A DNA stretch of 29,698 nucleotides from UBA1764 sp045616685 (GTDB lineage: Bacteria; Bacillota; Clostridia; Peptostreptococcales; Anaerovoracaceae), in assembly GCA_045616685.1 (NCBI GenBank), contig JAZLHF010000001.1, positions 1 through 29,698 on the forward strand. The letters run 5' to 3'. The translations under genes and the position numbers were made by a program. Shown one piece after another: positions 7,896 through 15,057 of this stretch; the first letter of the stretch is position 1, and every line of letters starts with the position of its first letter. Under the pieces are notes generated by a model. It did no database searches. It saw nothing but the letters and a program-made list of their open reading frames with translations, and had not been told where the DNA came from.

Positions 7896-9345
7896 GGATG
7901 TTGTAAAAGGAAGCGCATTATTGTCAGGTGATGGAATTCTTCAGGATAAATATGAAGAATCTGTAACCAAAGAAGTGTGGGATAAATTTACAAGTAAAGA
8001 TGATCCTGCGCAAGTTTCTATCTATAGAAAACCTTTCCTATGGCTTGAAAAAGTTTTTAGCAGATCGTTATCTTGGCCAGTAGATAGACTAATTTGTTTC
8101 TTATTCGCTTTCTATCTTCCAATTGAATATGTGATTAGAGACGTGTTCGGCATAAGTTTTCTTTCCTCTGTTTGGGAAGAACTATTTGTGTGCGCAGGAA
8201 TCTTTGTTATCTATCTGAAAGGACGCTTTGATAGGGTAAGTACTATGGAGGTGACGTTGCTCCTTTATATTGGAGCATGCCTACTTTTGTGTCTTATCAA
8301 TAGACCTTATCCGGCGGTTGCTTTTCCTGGATTTAGAGCTCAGGTCGAGTATATTATTTGGTTCTTTATCCTGATTAGATTAATCGATAGCAAAAATACT
8401 GCTCGCTGGATAGTATGGCTTTTTGTTGGGGTTGTCTTTGTAATGTGTTTGCATGGAATATATCAGTATATTATCGCAGTTCCTGTTCCTGAAAGCTGGA
8501 CAAGCCAGACAGAGACAGCTGTTCGTACAAGAGTATTCTCAATTACAGGAAGCCCTAATATCTTTGGTGATATGATTGTTATGGCTACTCCAAGCGTTGC
8601 CGCACTTATGTATTACTGCAAGAAACCTATTGAAAAATTGGCTGCACTTTGCTGCACAGGCATTATGTGTATTTGCATTCTCTTTACCTTCTCAAAGGGT
8701 GCATGGGTAGGCCTTATTGTTGCAGTATTAGTGTTCGCAATGTACTGTGACAAGCGAATTATTCTTGCTATGACTGCGGCAATTGCTGCGGTATTAATTG
8801 CAGTGCCAACTATCGTAAGCAGAATTACATATTTGTTTACAGCAGACTATCAAGAAGCAGCACAACGTGCTGGCCGTTCAATGCGTTGGACTTTAGGTAA
8901 GAATCTTCTTGCTGAAGGTAATAAATGGCTCGGTTTTGGTCTTGGACGTTACGGTGGAGCTGTTGCGATGAACAATAAAGTTCTTGATCAGACTGAAGAC
9001 TTTGCTTATTACTATCTGGACAACTACTACATGAAGACCTTAGTTGAAACCGGATATATTGGATTGATTTTCTTCTTGCTTTGCATTGCCGTGCTTTTAA
9101 TCTATGGAGCAAGATCTTGCCATAGAGCAGGCATGGACTATGTTTCAAGCAGATCAATCGATCCTATTTTTAGAAACATTGGTAATGATAAGATTTTCTG
9201 TGCCGGAATTTTCTCTGGCCTTTGCGGAGTAATGGTTCATTGCTATTTTGAAAATATATTCGAAGAGCCATATATGATGGCTTATTTTTGGGGCCTAGCG
9301 GCAGTTTTGATTTACTTTGGATATCATGCACGAAGAGATAATTAA
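7885..9345 (+). CDS. O-antigen ligase / Wzy-type polysaccharide polymerase
   Basis: This integral membrane protein of 486 residues has roughly 10-12 hydrophobic segments after a soluble N-terminal stretch of about 70 residues. The Wzy_C / O-antigen-ligase signature is visible: FSITGSPNIFGDM, then FTFSKGAWVGLIVA, a long extracellular loop with GFGLGRYGG, and DNYYMKTLVETGYIGL. Such enzymes polymerise or transfer lipid-linked glycans outside the membrane, so here it is the best candidate for polymerising the SCWP repeat or ligating it. I chose ATG 7885, which overlaps DUF4330 by 11 bases. Its GGAGA is 14 bases away, so a TTG at 7864 or one near 7921 behind AAAGGAAG cannot be excluded. Confidence 0.88.
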   Translation: MHIKDVVKGSALLSGDGILQDKYEESVTKEVWDKFTSKDDPAQVSIYRKPFLWLEKVFSRSLSWPVDRLICFLFAFYLPIEYVIRDVFGISFLSSVWEELFVCAGIFVIYLKGRFDRVSTMEVTLLLYIGACLLLCLINRPYPAVAFPGFRAQVEYIIWFFILIRLIDSKNTARWIVWLFVGVVFVMCLHGIYQYIIAVPVPESWTSQTETAVRTRVFSITGSPNIFGDMIVMATPSVAALMYYCKKPIEKLAALCCTGIMCICILFTFSKGAWVGLIVAVLVFAMYCDKRIILAMTAAIAAVLIAVPTIVSRITYLFTADYQEAAQRAGRSMRWTLGKNLLAEGNKWLGFGLGRYGGAVAMNNKVLDQTEDFAYYYLDNYYMKTLVETGYIGLIFFLLCIAVLLIYGARSCHRAGMDYVSSRSIDPIFRNIGNDKIFCAGIFSGLCGVMVHCYFENIFEEPYMMAYFWGLAAVLIYFGYHARRDN

Positions 9346-9970
9346 AGCTTCACCTTTATTTAAAGACTTGTCCGAAAAAGAATACGAGTATGCATTAAAG
9401 TATTTTGAAGCAAGGGTTGTAAAATTTAAAAAGGGTGATACCTTAAACACGATAACTAAAAAACTTGCTTGGTTTGGCCTTGTCCTCGATGGAATTGTTC
9501 AGGTCTATATGGACGATGTTGATGGTAGAGAAATAATTATGGCTAGTAATGCCCCAGGTAGCAGTTTTGGAGAATCTCTTTGTTATTTAGGAAAAGAACC
9601 TCCAGTGTATATAAAAGCTGTTAGTGACGTATGTGTCTTGAAGATGAAAACTTCCAAGATGCAACAGCTTTCAAAAAGTGACCTTGATCTTGAATTAAAG
9701 AATCGATTCATATCAATACTTGCAGAAAGAACTTTGCAAATGAATAATCGAATTCAAATACTTTCAAAGGTTACGGTAAGAGATAAACTTTTAACCTTTT
9801 TTGCACAAATTGAAAATGCAAATGCGAAAAAAGAATTTACTATTCCTTTTGACAGAAATGATATGGCCGTCTATTTAGGAGTTAATAGGAGTGCTTTAAG
9901 CAGAGAGCTAAGTATTATGAAATCTGAAGGATTAATTGTATATCATAAAAATAAATTTCGGTTGCTATAG
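9326..9970 (+). CDS. Crp/Fnr-family transcription regulator
   Basis: This 214-residue protein has an N-terminal cNMP-type beta barrel (residues 1 to about 115) with VLDGIVQVYMDDVDGREIIM and PGSSFGESLCYLG. A long dimer helix follows, and a winged helix-turn-helix at about 165-214 (NDMAVYLGVNRSALSRELSIMKSEGLI). The N-terminal cysteine cluster of Fnr is absent. The position of the cAMP-contacting Arg-Ser/Thr reads PPVYIKA, so cAMP is an unlikely ligand. Start ATG 9326 overlaps the polymerase gene by 20 bases, which ties its synthesis to the surface operon. A TTG nine bases upstream is possible. Its stop codon lies inside the terminator palindrome. Targets are unknown; the operon itself or the following transporter gene are natural candidates. 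Confidence 0.9.
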   Translation: MHEEIIKASPLFKDLSEKEYEYALKYFEARVVKFKKGDTLNTITKKLAWFGLVLDGIVQVYMDDVDGREIIMASNAPGSSFGESLCYLGKEPPVYIKAVSDVCVLKMKTSKMQQLSKSDLDLELKNRFISILAERTLQMNNRIQILSKVTVRDKLLTFFAQIENANAKKEFTIPFDRNDMAVYLGVNRSALSRELSIMKSEGLIVYHKNKFRLL

Positions 9971-9989
9971 CAACCGAAATTTATTTTTA
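9946..9989 (+). terminator. 44-bp perfect palindrome / terminator of the surface operon
   Basis: Twenty-two bases on each side of the 9967/9968 junction are perfectly self-complementary, centred on CTATAG and ending in ATTTTTA. The GC-rich core is TTTCGGTTGC/GCAACCGAAA. The regulator's stop codon TAG (9968-9970) is in the middle, so the gene's last eight codons form the left arm. As RNA it makes a stable hairpin before five T, so terminator is the best reading; as DNA it could also be a protein-binding dyad. Confidence 0.85.
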
Positions 9990-10011
9990 AAAACGTTATC
10001 ATGTGCATCAC

Positions 10012-10017
10012 AGGAGG
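10012..10017 (+). promoter_or_regulatory. Ribosome binding site fixing the start of the ECF protein
   Basis: AGGAGG lies six bases before ATG 10024. An in-frame GTG at 10003 sits upstream of this site and would place the Shine-Dalgarno inside the coding region, so it is rejected. Confidence 0.85.
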
Positions 10018-10023
10018 CTTATT

Positions 10024-10575
10024 ATGTCTAAAAAAAATCTGTGGATTGCACGTACGGCGTTAATGATTGCACTTTTGCTAATTCTTCAAGCTAGTACAGC
10101 GAATTTTAGTCAATATGTAACAGGTTCATGTGTAAACTTTGTCCTTGCAATGTCAGTATTTGTTGGAGGCTTTGCTTCTGGCTTAGCGGTTGCATTGTTA
10201 TCACCAATCTTTGCTTTCTTGCTTGGAATCGGGCCTGCTTTTATAATATTAACTCCTTGTATTTCTGCGGGAAACCTTGCATTTGTTTTAGTGATATCTC
10301 TTCTTTGGAGGAAGCTTGTAAATGCAAATAGGGGCTTTTTAATGTCTATTGCTTCTGTTGTTGCTGGAGCAATAGCAAAATTTGCAACACTTTACTTGCT
10401 CGTAGTAAAGCTTGCATTACCAAGCCTGGGACTGCCTGATGAAAAATTCCGGGTAATGTCAGCAATGTTCAGTTTTCCCCAACTAATTACTGCTCTTGTT
10501 GGCGGTGTAATTGCTACTATTCTTGCTACAAGATTGATTAAATCTAACTTAAAGCAGTATTTTGGTTCACTATAA
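10024..10575 (+). CDS. ECF transporter S component-like membrane protein
   Basis: This 183-residue, very hydrophobic protein has about five or six membrane segments. Helix 1 opens with RTALMIALLLILQ, followed by TGSCVNFVLAMSVFVGGFASGL and SPIFAFLLGIGPAFIILTPCISAGN. These features match substrate-binding S components of energy-coupling-factor transporters, which share one ATPase/T module encoded elsewhere. The substrate cannot be told; vitamins and small ligands are usual for the class. No ecfA or ecfT genes are in the window. It follows the Crp/Fnr gene by 53 bases, across the palindromic terminator. No clear promoter is seen in that gap, so it may depend on read-through. Confidence 0.75.
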   Translation: MSKKNLWIARTALMIALLLILQASTANFSQYVTGSCVNFVLAMSVFVGGFASGLAVALLSPIFAFLLGIGPAFIILTPCISAGNLAFVLVISLLWRKLVNANRGFLMSIASVVAGAIAKFATLYLLVVKLALPSLGLPDEKFRVMSAMFSFPQLITALVGGVIATILATRLIKSNLKQYFGSL

Positions 10576-10595
10576 TAAGCCTAATATGGTATAAT
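10566..10595 (+). promoter_or_regulatory. Extended -10 promoter for the cytidylate-kinase-like gene
   Basis: TTCACT (10566-10571), an 18-base spacer and TATAAT (10590-10595) preceded by TGG form a good sigma-A promoter with an extended -10. It overlaps the end of the ECF gene. Transcription would start near 10602, giving a leader of about 35 bases that contains AAGGAG. Confidence 0.7.
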
Positions 10596-10637
10596 ATTGC
10601 TTGTAAAATAATCAACTTTATTTAAGGAGATAATATC

Positions 10638-11240
10638 ATGAGTGAAATTATTACAGTCGCAAGAGAATTCGGTAGTGGCGGAAGACAGTTTGCAAGAAAG
10701 CTCGCTGAAGAACTTGGATACGAATATTACGATAAAGAAATTTTAGCAGAAATCGCAAAGCATACAGAGTTATCTGAAGAATATATTAAGTCAGTTGTTG
10801 ACCGTAAGCCACATAGCTTATTTCCAATTAGCGTTGGCCATAGCTTCTCATCAGGTATGGACTATCAGCTTCAGCAGATGCAAACAATTTTCTCGGCGCA
10901 GTTTGATATTATTAACGAACTTGCTGACAAATCAAATTGTGTTATTGTAGGCCGTTGTGCTGACTATATTTTAAGAGATAAGAATCCTCTTAGAATATTC
11001 ATATATGCAAATTTAGATTATAAGGTTCAGAGATGTTTAAAAAATAGAAAAGAAGACGAACCTGATACAGCAGCAGAATTTGAAAAGCTTATCAAAAAAC
11101 TTGATAAAGATAGAGCAAAGTATTATAACGATTACACAGGCCAGGAATGGGGTAACAAGCGTTACTTCGATCTTTGCATCAACACAACAAATGTTGATAT
11201 GGATCAGCTGGTTAAGAACTTTGCAAAAGCCTTCAAATAG
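10638..11240 (+). CDS. Cytidylate kinase-like family protein
   Basis: This 200-residue cytoplasmic P-loop protein begins IITVAREFGSGGRQFARKLAEELGYEYYDKEIL, where GSGGRQFA takes the place of the canonical GxxGxGKS loop. This form is typical of the 'cytidylate kinase-like' family common in clostridia. VIVGRCADYIL (about 96-106) followed by LRIFIYANLDYKVQRCL is the strand and lid region. Its true substrate is not established in the literature I know; real CMP kinase (Cmk) is a different branch. It has its own extended -10 promoter and a terminator shared with the convergent wecC. A nucleotide or small-molecule kinase role is inferred. Confidence 0.85.
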   Translation: MSEIITVAREFGSGGRQFARKLAEELGYEYYDKEILAEIAKHTELSEEYIKSVVDRKPHSLFPISVGHSFSSGMDYQLQQMQTIFSAQFDIINELADKSNCVIVGRCADYILRDKNPLRIFIYANLDYKVQRCLKNRKEDEPDTAAEFEKLIKKLDKDRAKYYNDYTGQEWGNKRYFDLCINTTNVDMDQLVKNFAKAFK

Positions 11241-11249
11241 AAGCATGAA

Positions 11250-11283
11250 AAAGCGACTCAGTTTTGAGTCGCTTTATTTTTTT
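11250..11283. terminator. Bidirectional terminator between convergent genes
   Basis: A perfect 11-bp stem (AAAGCGACTCA / TGAGTCGCTTT) with a four-base loop is followed on the plus strand by a T-rich run to 11283. On the minus strand the hairpin is followed by five T. It serves the kinase-like gene and wecC, which end only 44 bases apart. Confidence 0.92.
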
Positions 11284-11284
11284 A

Positions 11285-12505
11285 CTATTTCCCAAGAAGT
11301 TCGTATCTAAATCCTGCATTTTCTGCAGCGTCTTTAGAACAGAAGTTTCTTGTATCAAAGAAGTTCTTTTCTTTAACAATACTTGCGAGGTGGTTAAAGT
11401 CTAAATCTTTATACTGTTTGTGGTTTACTCCAAGTATTACAAGATTAGCATCTTTGCAAGCAATATCTAAATCCTTTTCAGCAACGAACGGATCGTGAAT
11501 CTTTACGGTTGCTCCGGAATCTTCAAGAATCTTTCTTAAGTAGATAATTGGGCTTTCACGCATATCATCTACATCTGGCTTATATGTTGTGCCGAGAATT
11601 GTGATTGTTTTATCCTTTAAGCTTCCAAGAATTTTTGCAGCGCGGTCTGCAACGTATTGTGGCATTCCGTCGTTTGTATGTCTGCTTAAATTGATGATTT
11701 GAGCAAGACCTGGCTCTTTTTCAACTATGAACCATGGGTCAACTGCGATGCAATGTCCTCCAACGCCAGGACCTGGTTGGTGAATATTAACTCTTGGGTG
11801 CTTGTTACAGATATTAATAAGTTCCCATACATTAATCCCTTGCTGTTCGCAAATCTTTGCAAGTTCATTAGCGAAAGCAATGTTTACATCTCTAAACGTG
11901 TTTTCAGAGAGTTTTGCCATTTCAGCTGTTCTTGCATCGGTCTCATAAATTTCTCCTTCAACGAAACTTTTGTACAGGGCTGCAATTGCATGTGCAGCTT
12001 CAGGAGTATATCCCCCGGCAACTCTGCTGTTGTGTACTAACTCATAAAGAATCTGTCCAGGGATAACTCTTTCAGGACTATGTCCTAAGAGATAGTTTAC
12101 TCCGGCATTATCAAGAATAGGCTTCATGAGTGTATCAACTGTTCCGATAGGGGATGTTGATTCAAGAACTATAAGATTGCCTTCTTTAAGAACTGGAACG
12201 ATGCTTTTTGTAGCGCTAACTACGAAACGCATATCTGCTTTCTTATCCTCTGTAATAGGAGTCGGAACTGAAACGATGAATGCATCAGCTTCCTCAACTT
12301 CAGTCTTAGCAATAAGGTTGCCAGAGGCTACAGGTTTTTTAATAAAATCTGCAAGTCCGACTTCTTCGATAAGGATTTCACCTTTATTTAAAGCTTCAAC
12401 TACATCAGCTTTTTTATCTACGCCGATAACTTGATGCCCAGCGTTAGCAAACATTGCTGCTGTAGGGAGCCCTATATAACCTAAACCAATAACACAAATT
12501 TTCAT
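11285..12505 (-). CDS. wecC: UDP-N-acetyl-D-mannosamine dehydrogenase
   Basis: This 406-residue enzyme oxidises UDP-ManNAc to UDP-ManNAcA with two NAD+. The N-terminal Rossmann motif GLGYIGLPTA is at 7-16. The middle shows LESTSPIGT, SPERVIPG and ENTFRDVNIAFANELA. The catalytic cysteine is C252 in GVGGHCIAVDPWF. The C-terminal domain carries GTTYKPDVDDMRESP. The length and the ManNAc-type sequence fit WecC better than UDP-glucose dehydrogenase. AAAGGAG lies seven bases before the start. It diverges from tagA, which also uses UDP-ManNAc, so both likely draw on the same sugar pool for the wall polymer. The UDP-GlcNAc 2-epimerase needed for that pool is not in the window. Confidence 0.94.
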   Translation of the reverse strand: MKICVIGLGYIGLPTAAMFANAGHQVIGVDKKADVVEALNKGEILIEEVGLADFIKKPVASGNLIAKTEVEEADAFIVSVPTPITEDKKADMRFVVSATKSIVPVLKEGNLIVLESTSPIGTVDTLMKPILDNAGVNYLLGHSPERVIPGQILYELVHNSRVAGGYTPEAAHAIAALYKSFVEGEIYETDARTAEMAKLSENTFRDVNIAFANELAKICEQQGINVWELINICNKHPRVNIHQPGPGVGGHCIAVDPWFIVEKEPGLAQIINLSRHTNDGMPQYVADRAAKILGSLKDKTITILGTTYKPDVDDMRESPIIYLRKILEDSGATVKIHDPFVAEKDLDIACKDANLVILGVNHKQYKDLDFNHLASIVKEKNFFDTRNFCSKDAAENAGFRYELLGK

Positions 12506-12535
12506 TAGTTTTCTCCTTTATTTCATCCCTAATAT

Positions 12536-12562
12536 CTTATCACAAAGCTATAAGATGTGATA
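12536..12562. promoter_or_regulatory. Inverted repeat in the wecC-tagA divergent region (possible operator)
   Basis: TATCACA (12538-12544) and TGTGATA (12556-12562) are perfect inverted copies 11 bases apart. A second nested pair, CTTAT / ATAAG, lies at 12536-12540 and 12550-12554. The dyad covers the -35 box and runs into the -10 box of the tagA promoter, where a repressor would act. The half-sites point the opposite way to a classical CRP site (TGTGA..TCACA). Confidence 0.45.
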
Positions 12563-12566
12563 CAAT
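12537..12566 (+). promoter_or_regulatory. tagA promoter with extended -10, apparently leaderless
   Basis: TTATCA, an 18-base spacer and TACAAT (12561-12566) preceded by TGA make the promoter. The tagA ATG starts only eight bases after the -10 box, so the transcript should begin within one or two bases of the start codon. No Shine-Dalgarno is present. Confidence 0.6.
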
Positions 12567-12574
12567 ACTTTTAT

Positions 12575-13309
12575 ATGAGGAACTATAAAACAATTAATAT
12601 TTTGGGCATAAATGTAGATAAAGTTACTGAAAAAGAGGCTTTAACTGCCTTTGAAAGCTTTTTAGAAGAAGATCGTTGTTCTCAGATTATTACTTTGAAC
12701 CCGGAGATGATAATTGAGGCTCAAAATAATAAAGAATTTTATAATTTACTTCTTGATAGCGAGTTGGCTTTTCCTGATGGGGTAGGCCTTGTTTATGCTT
12801 CAAAAATTAAACACGAACCTTTGGAAGAACGCGTTACAGGTATAGATTTTACACGTAAGGCCCTTGAACTTTTGGCGTCAAAAGGTGGTGCTGCTTATTT
12901 TCTCGGGGCAAAACCTGGAATTGCAGAAGCTGCAGCTCGCAATATGGAAAAAGAGATTCAAGGTTTAAGAGTTGTTGGTGCTCGTGATGGATATTTTAAC
13001 CTAGAAGATGAAGCGCAAATCATTGATGAGATTAACGACTCTGGAGCAGACTTTTTGTGCTTGGCGCTTGGGGCGCCAAAGCAGGAATTATTTATTTATA
13101 AATATAAAGAGCAACTTAAATGCAAAGTTGCTATTGGTATTGGTGGAAGCTTTGACGTTTGGTCGGGCACTCTTAAAAGAGCTCCTCAATTTTATATTAA
13201 TAATAATATTGAGTGGTTATATAGACTTATTCAAGAACCATCAAGAATTGGAAGAATGGCAAAGTTGCCGGTATTCTTATTAAAAGTTGCAATGCATAAG
13301 GAGAAGTAA
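12575..13309 (+). CDS. tagA: N-acetylmannosaminyltransferase of the WecG/TagA/CpsF family
   Basis: This 244-residue GT26 enzyme transfers ManNAc from UDP-ManNAc to undecaprenyl-diphospho-GlcNAc, the committed step of wall-polymer linkage-unit synthesis. The conserved threonine T40 and asparagine N42 (IITLNPEM) and the putative catalytic base D68 (FPDGVG) have the same spacing as T37 and D65 of the studied Thermoanaerobacter TagA. GARDGYF and LALGAPKQELF follow. The C-terminal arm EWLYRLIQEPSRIGRM is the membrane-binding appendage. I start at ATG 12575; a GTG at 12557 would fall inside the -10 region. Neither has a Shine-Dalgarno. Its stop overlaps the start of the transketolase subunit (TAATG). 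Confidence 0.93.
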   Translation: MRNYKTINILGINVDKVTEKEALTAFESFLEEDRCSQIITLNPEMIIEAQNNKEFYNLLLDSELAFPDGVGLVYASKIKHEPLEERVTGIDFTRKALELLASKGGAAYFLGAKPGIAEAAARNMEKEIQGLRVVGARDGYFNLEDEAQIIDEINDSGADFLCLALGAPKQELFIYKYKEQLKCKVAIGIGGSFDVWSGTLKRAPQFYINNNIEWLYRLIQEPSRIGRMAKLPVFLLKVAMHKEK

Positions 13310-14127
13310 TGGATAGAAAAACTCTTGAGCAAAAAGCAAGCGCTGTAAAGCAAGATATCATTAGAGAGATTTATACTGCCGGTTCTGGACATCCTGGTGG
13401 ATCACTTTCATGTGCAGATATACTGACAGTTTTATTCTTTGATGAGATGAACATTGACCCTAAGAAGCCAAATATGAAAACCAGAGATCAATTTATTCTT
13501 TCTAAGGGACATGCGGCTCCGGCATTATATGCTGCGCTTATTGAAAGGGGCTATGCAAAGAAAGAAGAACTGCTTACTTTAAGAAAGATGGGCACAAAGC
13601 TTCAAGGTCACCCAAGCAGTAAGTATTGGGATGCTATCGATATGTCAACAGGTTCCCTTGCACAGGGAATCTCAAATGCAGTTGGTATTGCAATGGCGCA
13701 TAAGATGGACAACAATCCTGGAAGAATGTATTGTGTTGTAGGCGATGGAGAGCTTCAGGAAGGACTTGTTTGGGAAGCAGTAATGGCTGCAGGCCACTTT
13801 AAGCTTTCGAATTTCTGTCTGTTTGTAGATAATAATGGGATTCAGATTGATGGAACCACTGATGAGGTTATGACGGTTGAGCCGATTGCTGATAAGTTCA
13901 TAGCATTTGGTTTCAATGTAATTAGATGTGATGGCCATGATGTTATGAGTATTAAGAAAGCTCTGGCCTCAGCTCGTAAGTGTAAGGATAAGCCTACATG
14001 CATCATTGCCAGGACACATAAGGGAAATGGAGTCTCATTCATGTGCGACGTAAAAGGATGGCATGGTAAAGCTCCAAATAAAGAAGAGGCAAGACAAGCA
14101 ATGAAGGAATTAGGAGGTGAGCTCTAA
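13309..14127 (+). CDS. Transketolase, N-terminal (ThDP-binding) subunit
   Basis: This 272-residue protein corresponds to the N-terminal half of transketolase. It carries H28 (GSGHPGG), H68 (LSKGHAAPALY), GSLAQGISNAVGIA, and the thiamine-diphosphate motif from G145-D-G147 to N175-N176 (GDGELQEG...VDNNG). The active enzyme needs the C-terminal half encoded next, and swaps two-carbon units between sugar phosphates in the pentose-phosphate pathway. Split transketolases are common in clostridia and archaea. AAGGAG stands about four to five bases before the ATG, and the ATG overlaps the tagA stop. Linkage to tagA is unusual. A specialised relative acting on another sugar cannot be excluded. Confidence 0.93.
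   Translation: MDRKTLEQKASAVKQDIIREIYTAGSGHPGGSLSCADILTVLFFDEMNIDPKKPNMKTRDQFILSKGHAAPALYAALIERGYAKKEELLTLRKMGTKLQGHPSSKYWDAIDMSTGSLAQGISNAVGIAMAHKMDNNPGRMYCVVGDGELQEGLVWEAVMAAGHFKLSNFCLFVDNNGIQIDGTTDEVMTVEPIADKFIAFGFNVIRCDGHDVMSIKKALASARKCKDKPTCIIARTHKGNGVSFMCDVKGWHGKAPNKEEARQAMKELGGEL
14112..14120 (+). promoter_or_regulatory. Full-length Shine-Dalgarno for the second transketolase subunit
   Basis: AGGAGGTGA, fully complementary to the 3' end of 16S rRNA, lies six bases before ATG 14127. It sits in the last codons of the first subunit. With the TAATG overlap this favours equal synthesis of the two halves. Confidence 0.8.
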
Positions 14128-15056
14128 TGGCAGAAATGAAGGCAACTAGAGATAGCTTCGCAAACTTTATTGTTGAATATGGAAAAAATCATAAAAATAT
14201 GGTTGTAATGACGGCGGATGTTGCTGCATCAACCTTGACTCAAAAATTTGCTGATAAGTATCCAGAAAGATTTATTAATGTTGGAATCGCAGAGCAAAAT
14301 ATGATGGGCATGGCAAATGGGATTGCTCATTGTGGCAAAACTGTTTTTGTTAGCGCATTTGCAATGTTCGCAACTGGGCGAGCTTATGAGATTATAAGAA
14401 ATTCTATTGCTTATACTTATGGTAATGTGAAGATTTGTTCTCCGCACGCAGGCCTTATGGTTGGAGAGGATGGGGTAACACATCAATGCATCGAAGATAT
14501 TGCGCTTATGAATGTTATTCCTGAAATGACGGTTGTGTATCCTGCAGATGATGTAGCAACAAGAAAACTTCTTGCTCAGGTTGCAGAGATGGATGGCCCA
14601 GCATATGTACGTCTTGGAAGAGCAGCTACTCCAATAATATATAAGGAATCACAAAAATTTACTTTAGGAAAAGCTCTTAAACTTCGCGAAGGGAAAGATG
14701 CTACTATCATTGCAACAGGCTCAATGGTTGCAACTGCCATTGATGCTGCAACTAAGTTAGAAAAGCAGGGCATTAATGTTCGAGTATTAGATATGCATAC
14801 AATCAAGCCGATTGATAAAAAGGCTATCATTGCGGCAGCAAAAGAGACCGGAGTTATTGTAACCGCAGAAGAGCATAGCATCTATGGTGGACTTGGCTCG
14901 ATTGTTTCTGAAATTGTAAGCGAAAATTGCCCATGCAAGGTTAAGATGGTCGCTATCAACGATACCTTTGGTGAAACTGGTAAGGCAGCTGACCTGCTTG
15001 TTAAATATGGCCTTAGTGCAAAAGATATTGTAAAAGCAGTGAAGATATGCCTATAA
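14127..15056 (+). CDS. Transketolase, C-terminal subunit
   Basis: This 309-residue protein is the pyrimidine-binding plus C-terminal half of transketolase. The catalytic glutamate is E56 in RFINVGIAEQNMMGMANGIA. SPHAGLMVGEDGVTHQ and GPAYVRLGRAATP continue the domain, and the last third (KATIIATGSMV-like stretch, VLDMHTIKPIDKKAI, EEHSIYGGLGSIV) is the transketolase C-terminal domain. It pairs with the preceding gene, whose stop overlaps its start. It resembles 1-deoxyxylulose-5-phosphate synthase in outline, but the split and sequence fit transketolase. It is followed at once by a promoter and terminator that overlap each other. Confidence 0.93.
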   Translation: MAEMKATRDSFANFIVEYGKNHKNMVVMTADVAASTLTQKFADKYPERFINVGIAEQNMMGMANGIAHCGKTVFVSAFAMFATGRAYEIIRNSIAYTYGNVKICSPHAGLMVGEDGVTHQCIEDIALMNVIPEMTVVYPADDVATRKLLAQVAEMDGPAYVRLGRAATPIIYKESQKFTLGKALKLREGKDATIIATGSMVATAIDAATKLEKQGINVRVLDMHTIKPIDKKAIIAAAKETGVIVTAEEHSIYGGLGSIVSEIVSENCPCKVKMVAINDTFGETGKAADLLVKYGLSAKDIVKAVKICL

Positions 15057-15057
15057 A

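Noticed and set aside
12538..12562. CRP-type binding site before tagA
   Set aside because: The half-sites TGTGA/TCACA are present but face the opposite way (TCACA first) with 11 bases between, so it is only listed as an unnamed dyad.
12557..12574. GTG at 12557 as start of tagA
   Set aside because: It overlaps the -10 region, has no ribosome site, and adds six residues before the usual family start.
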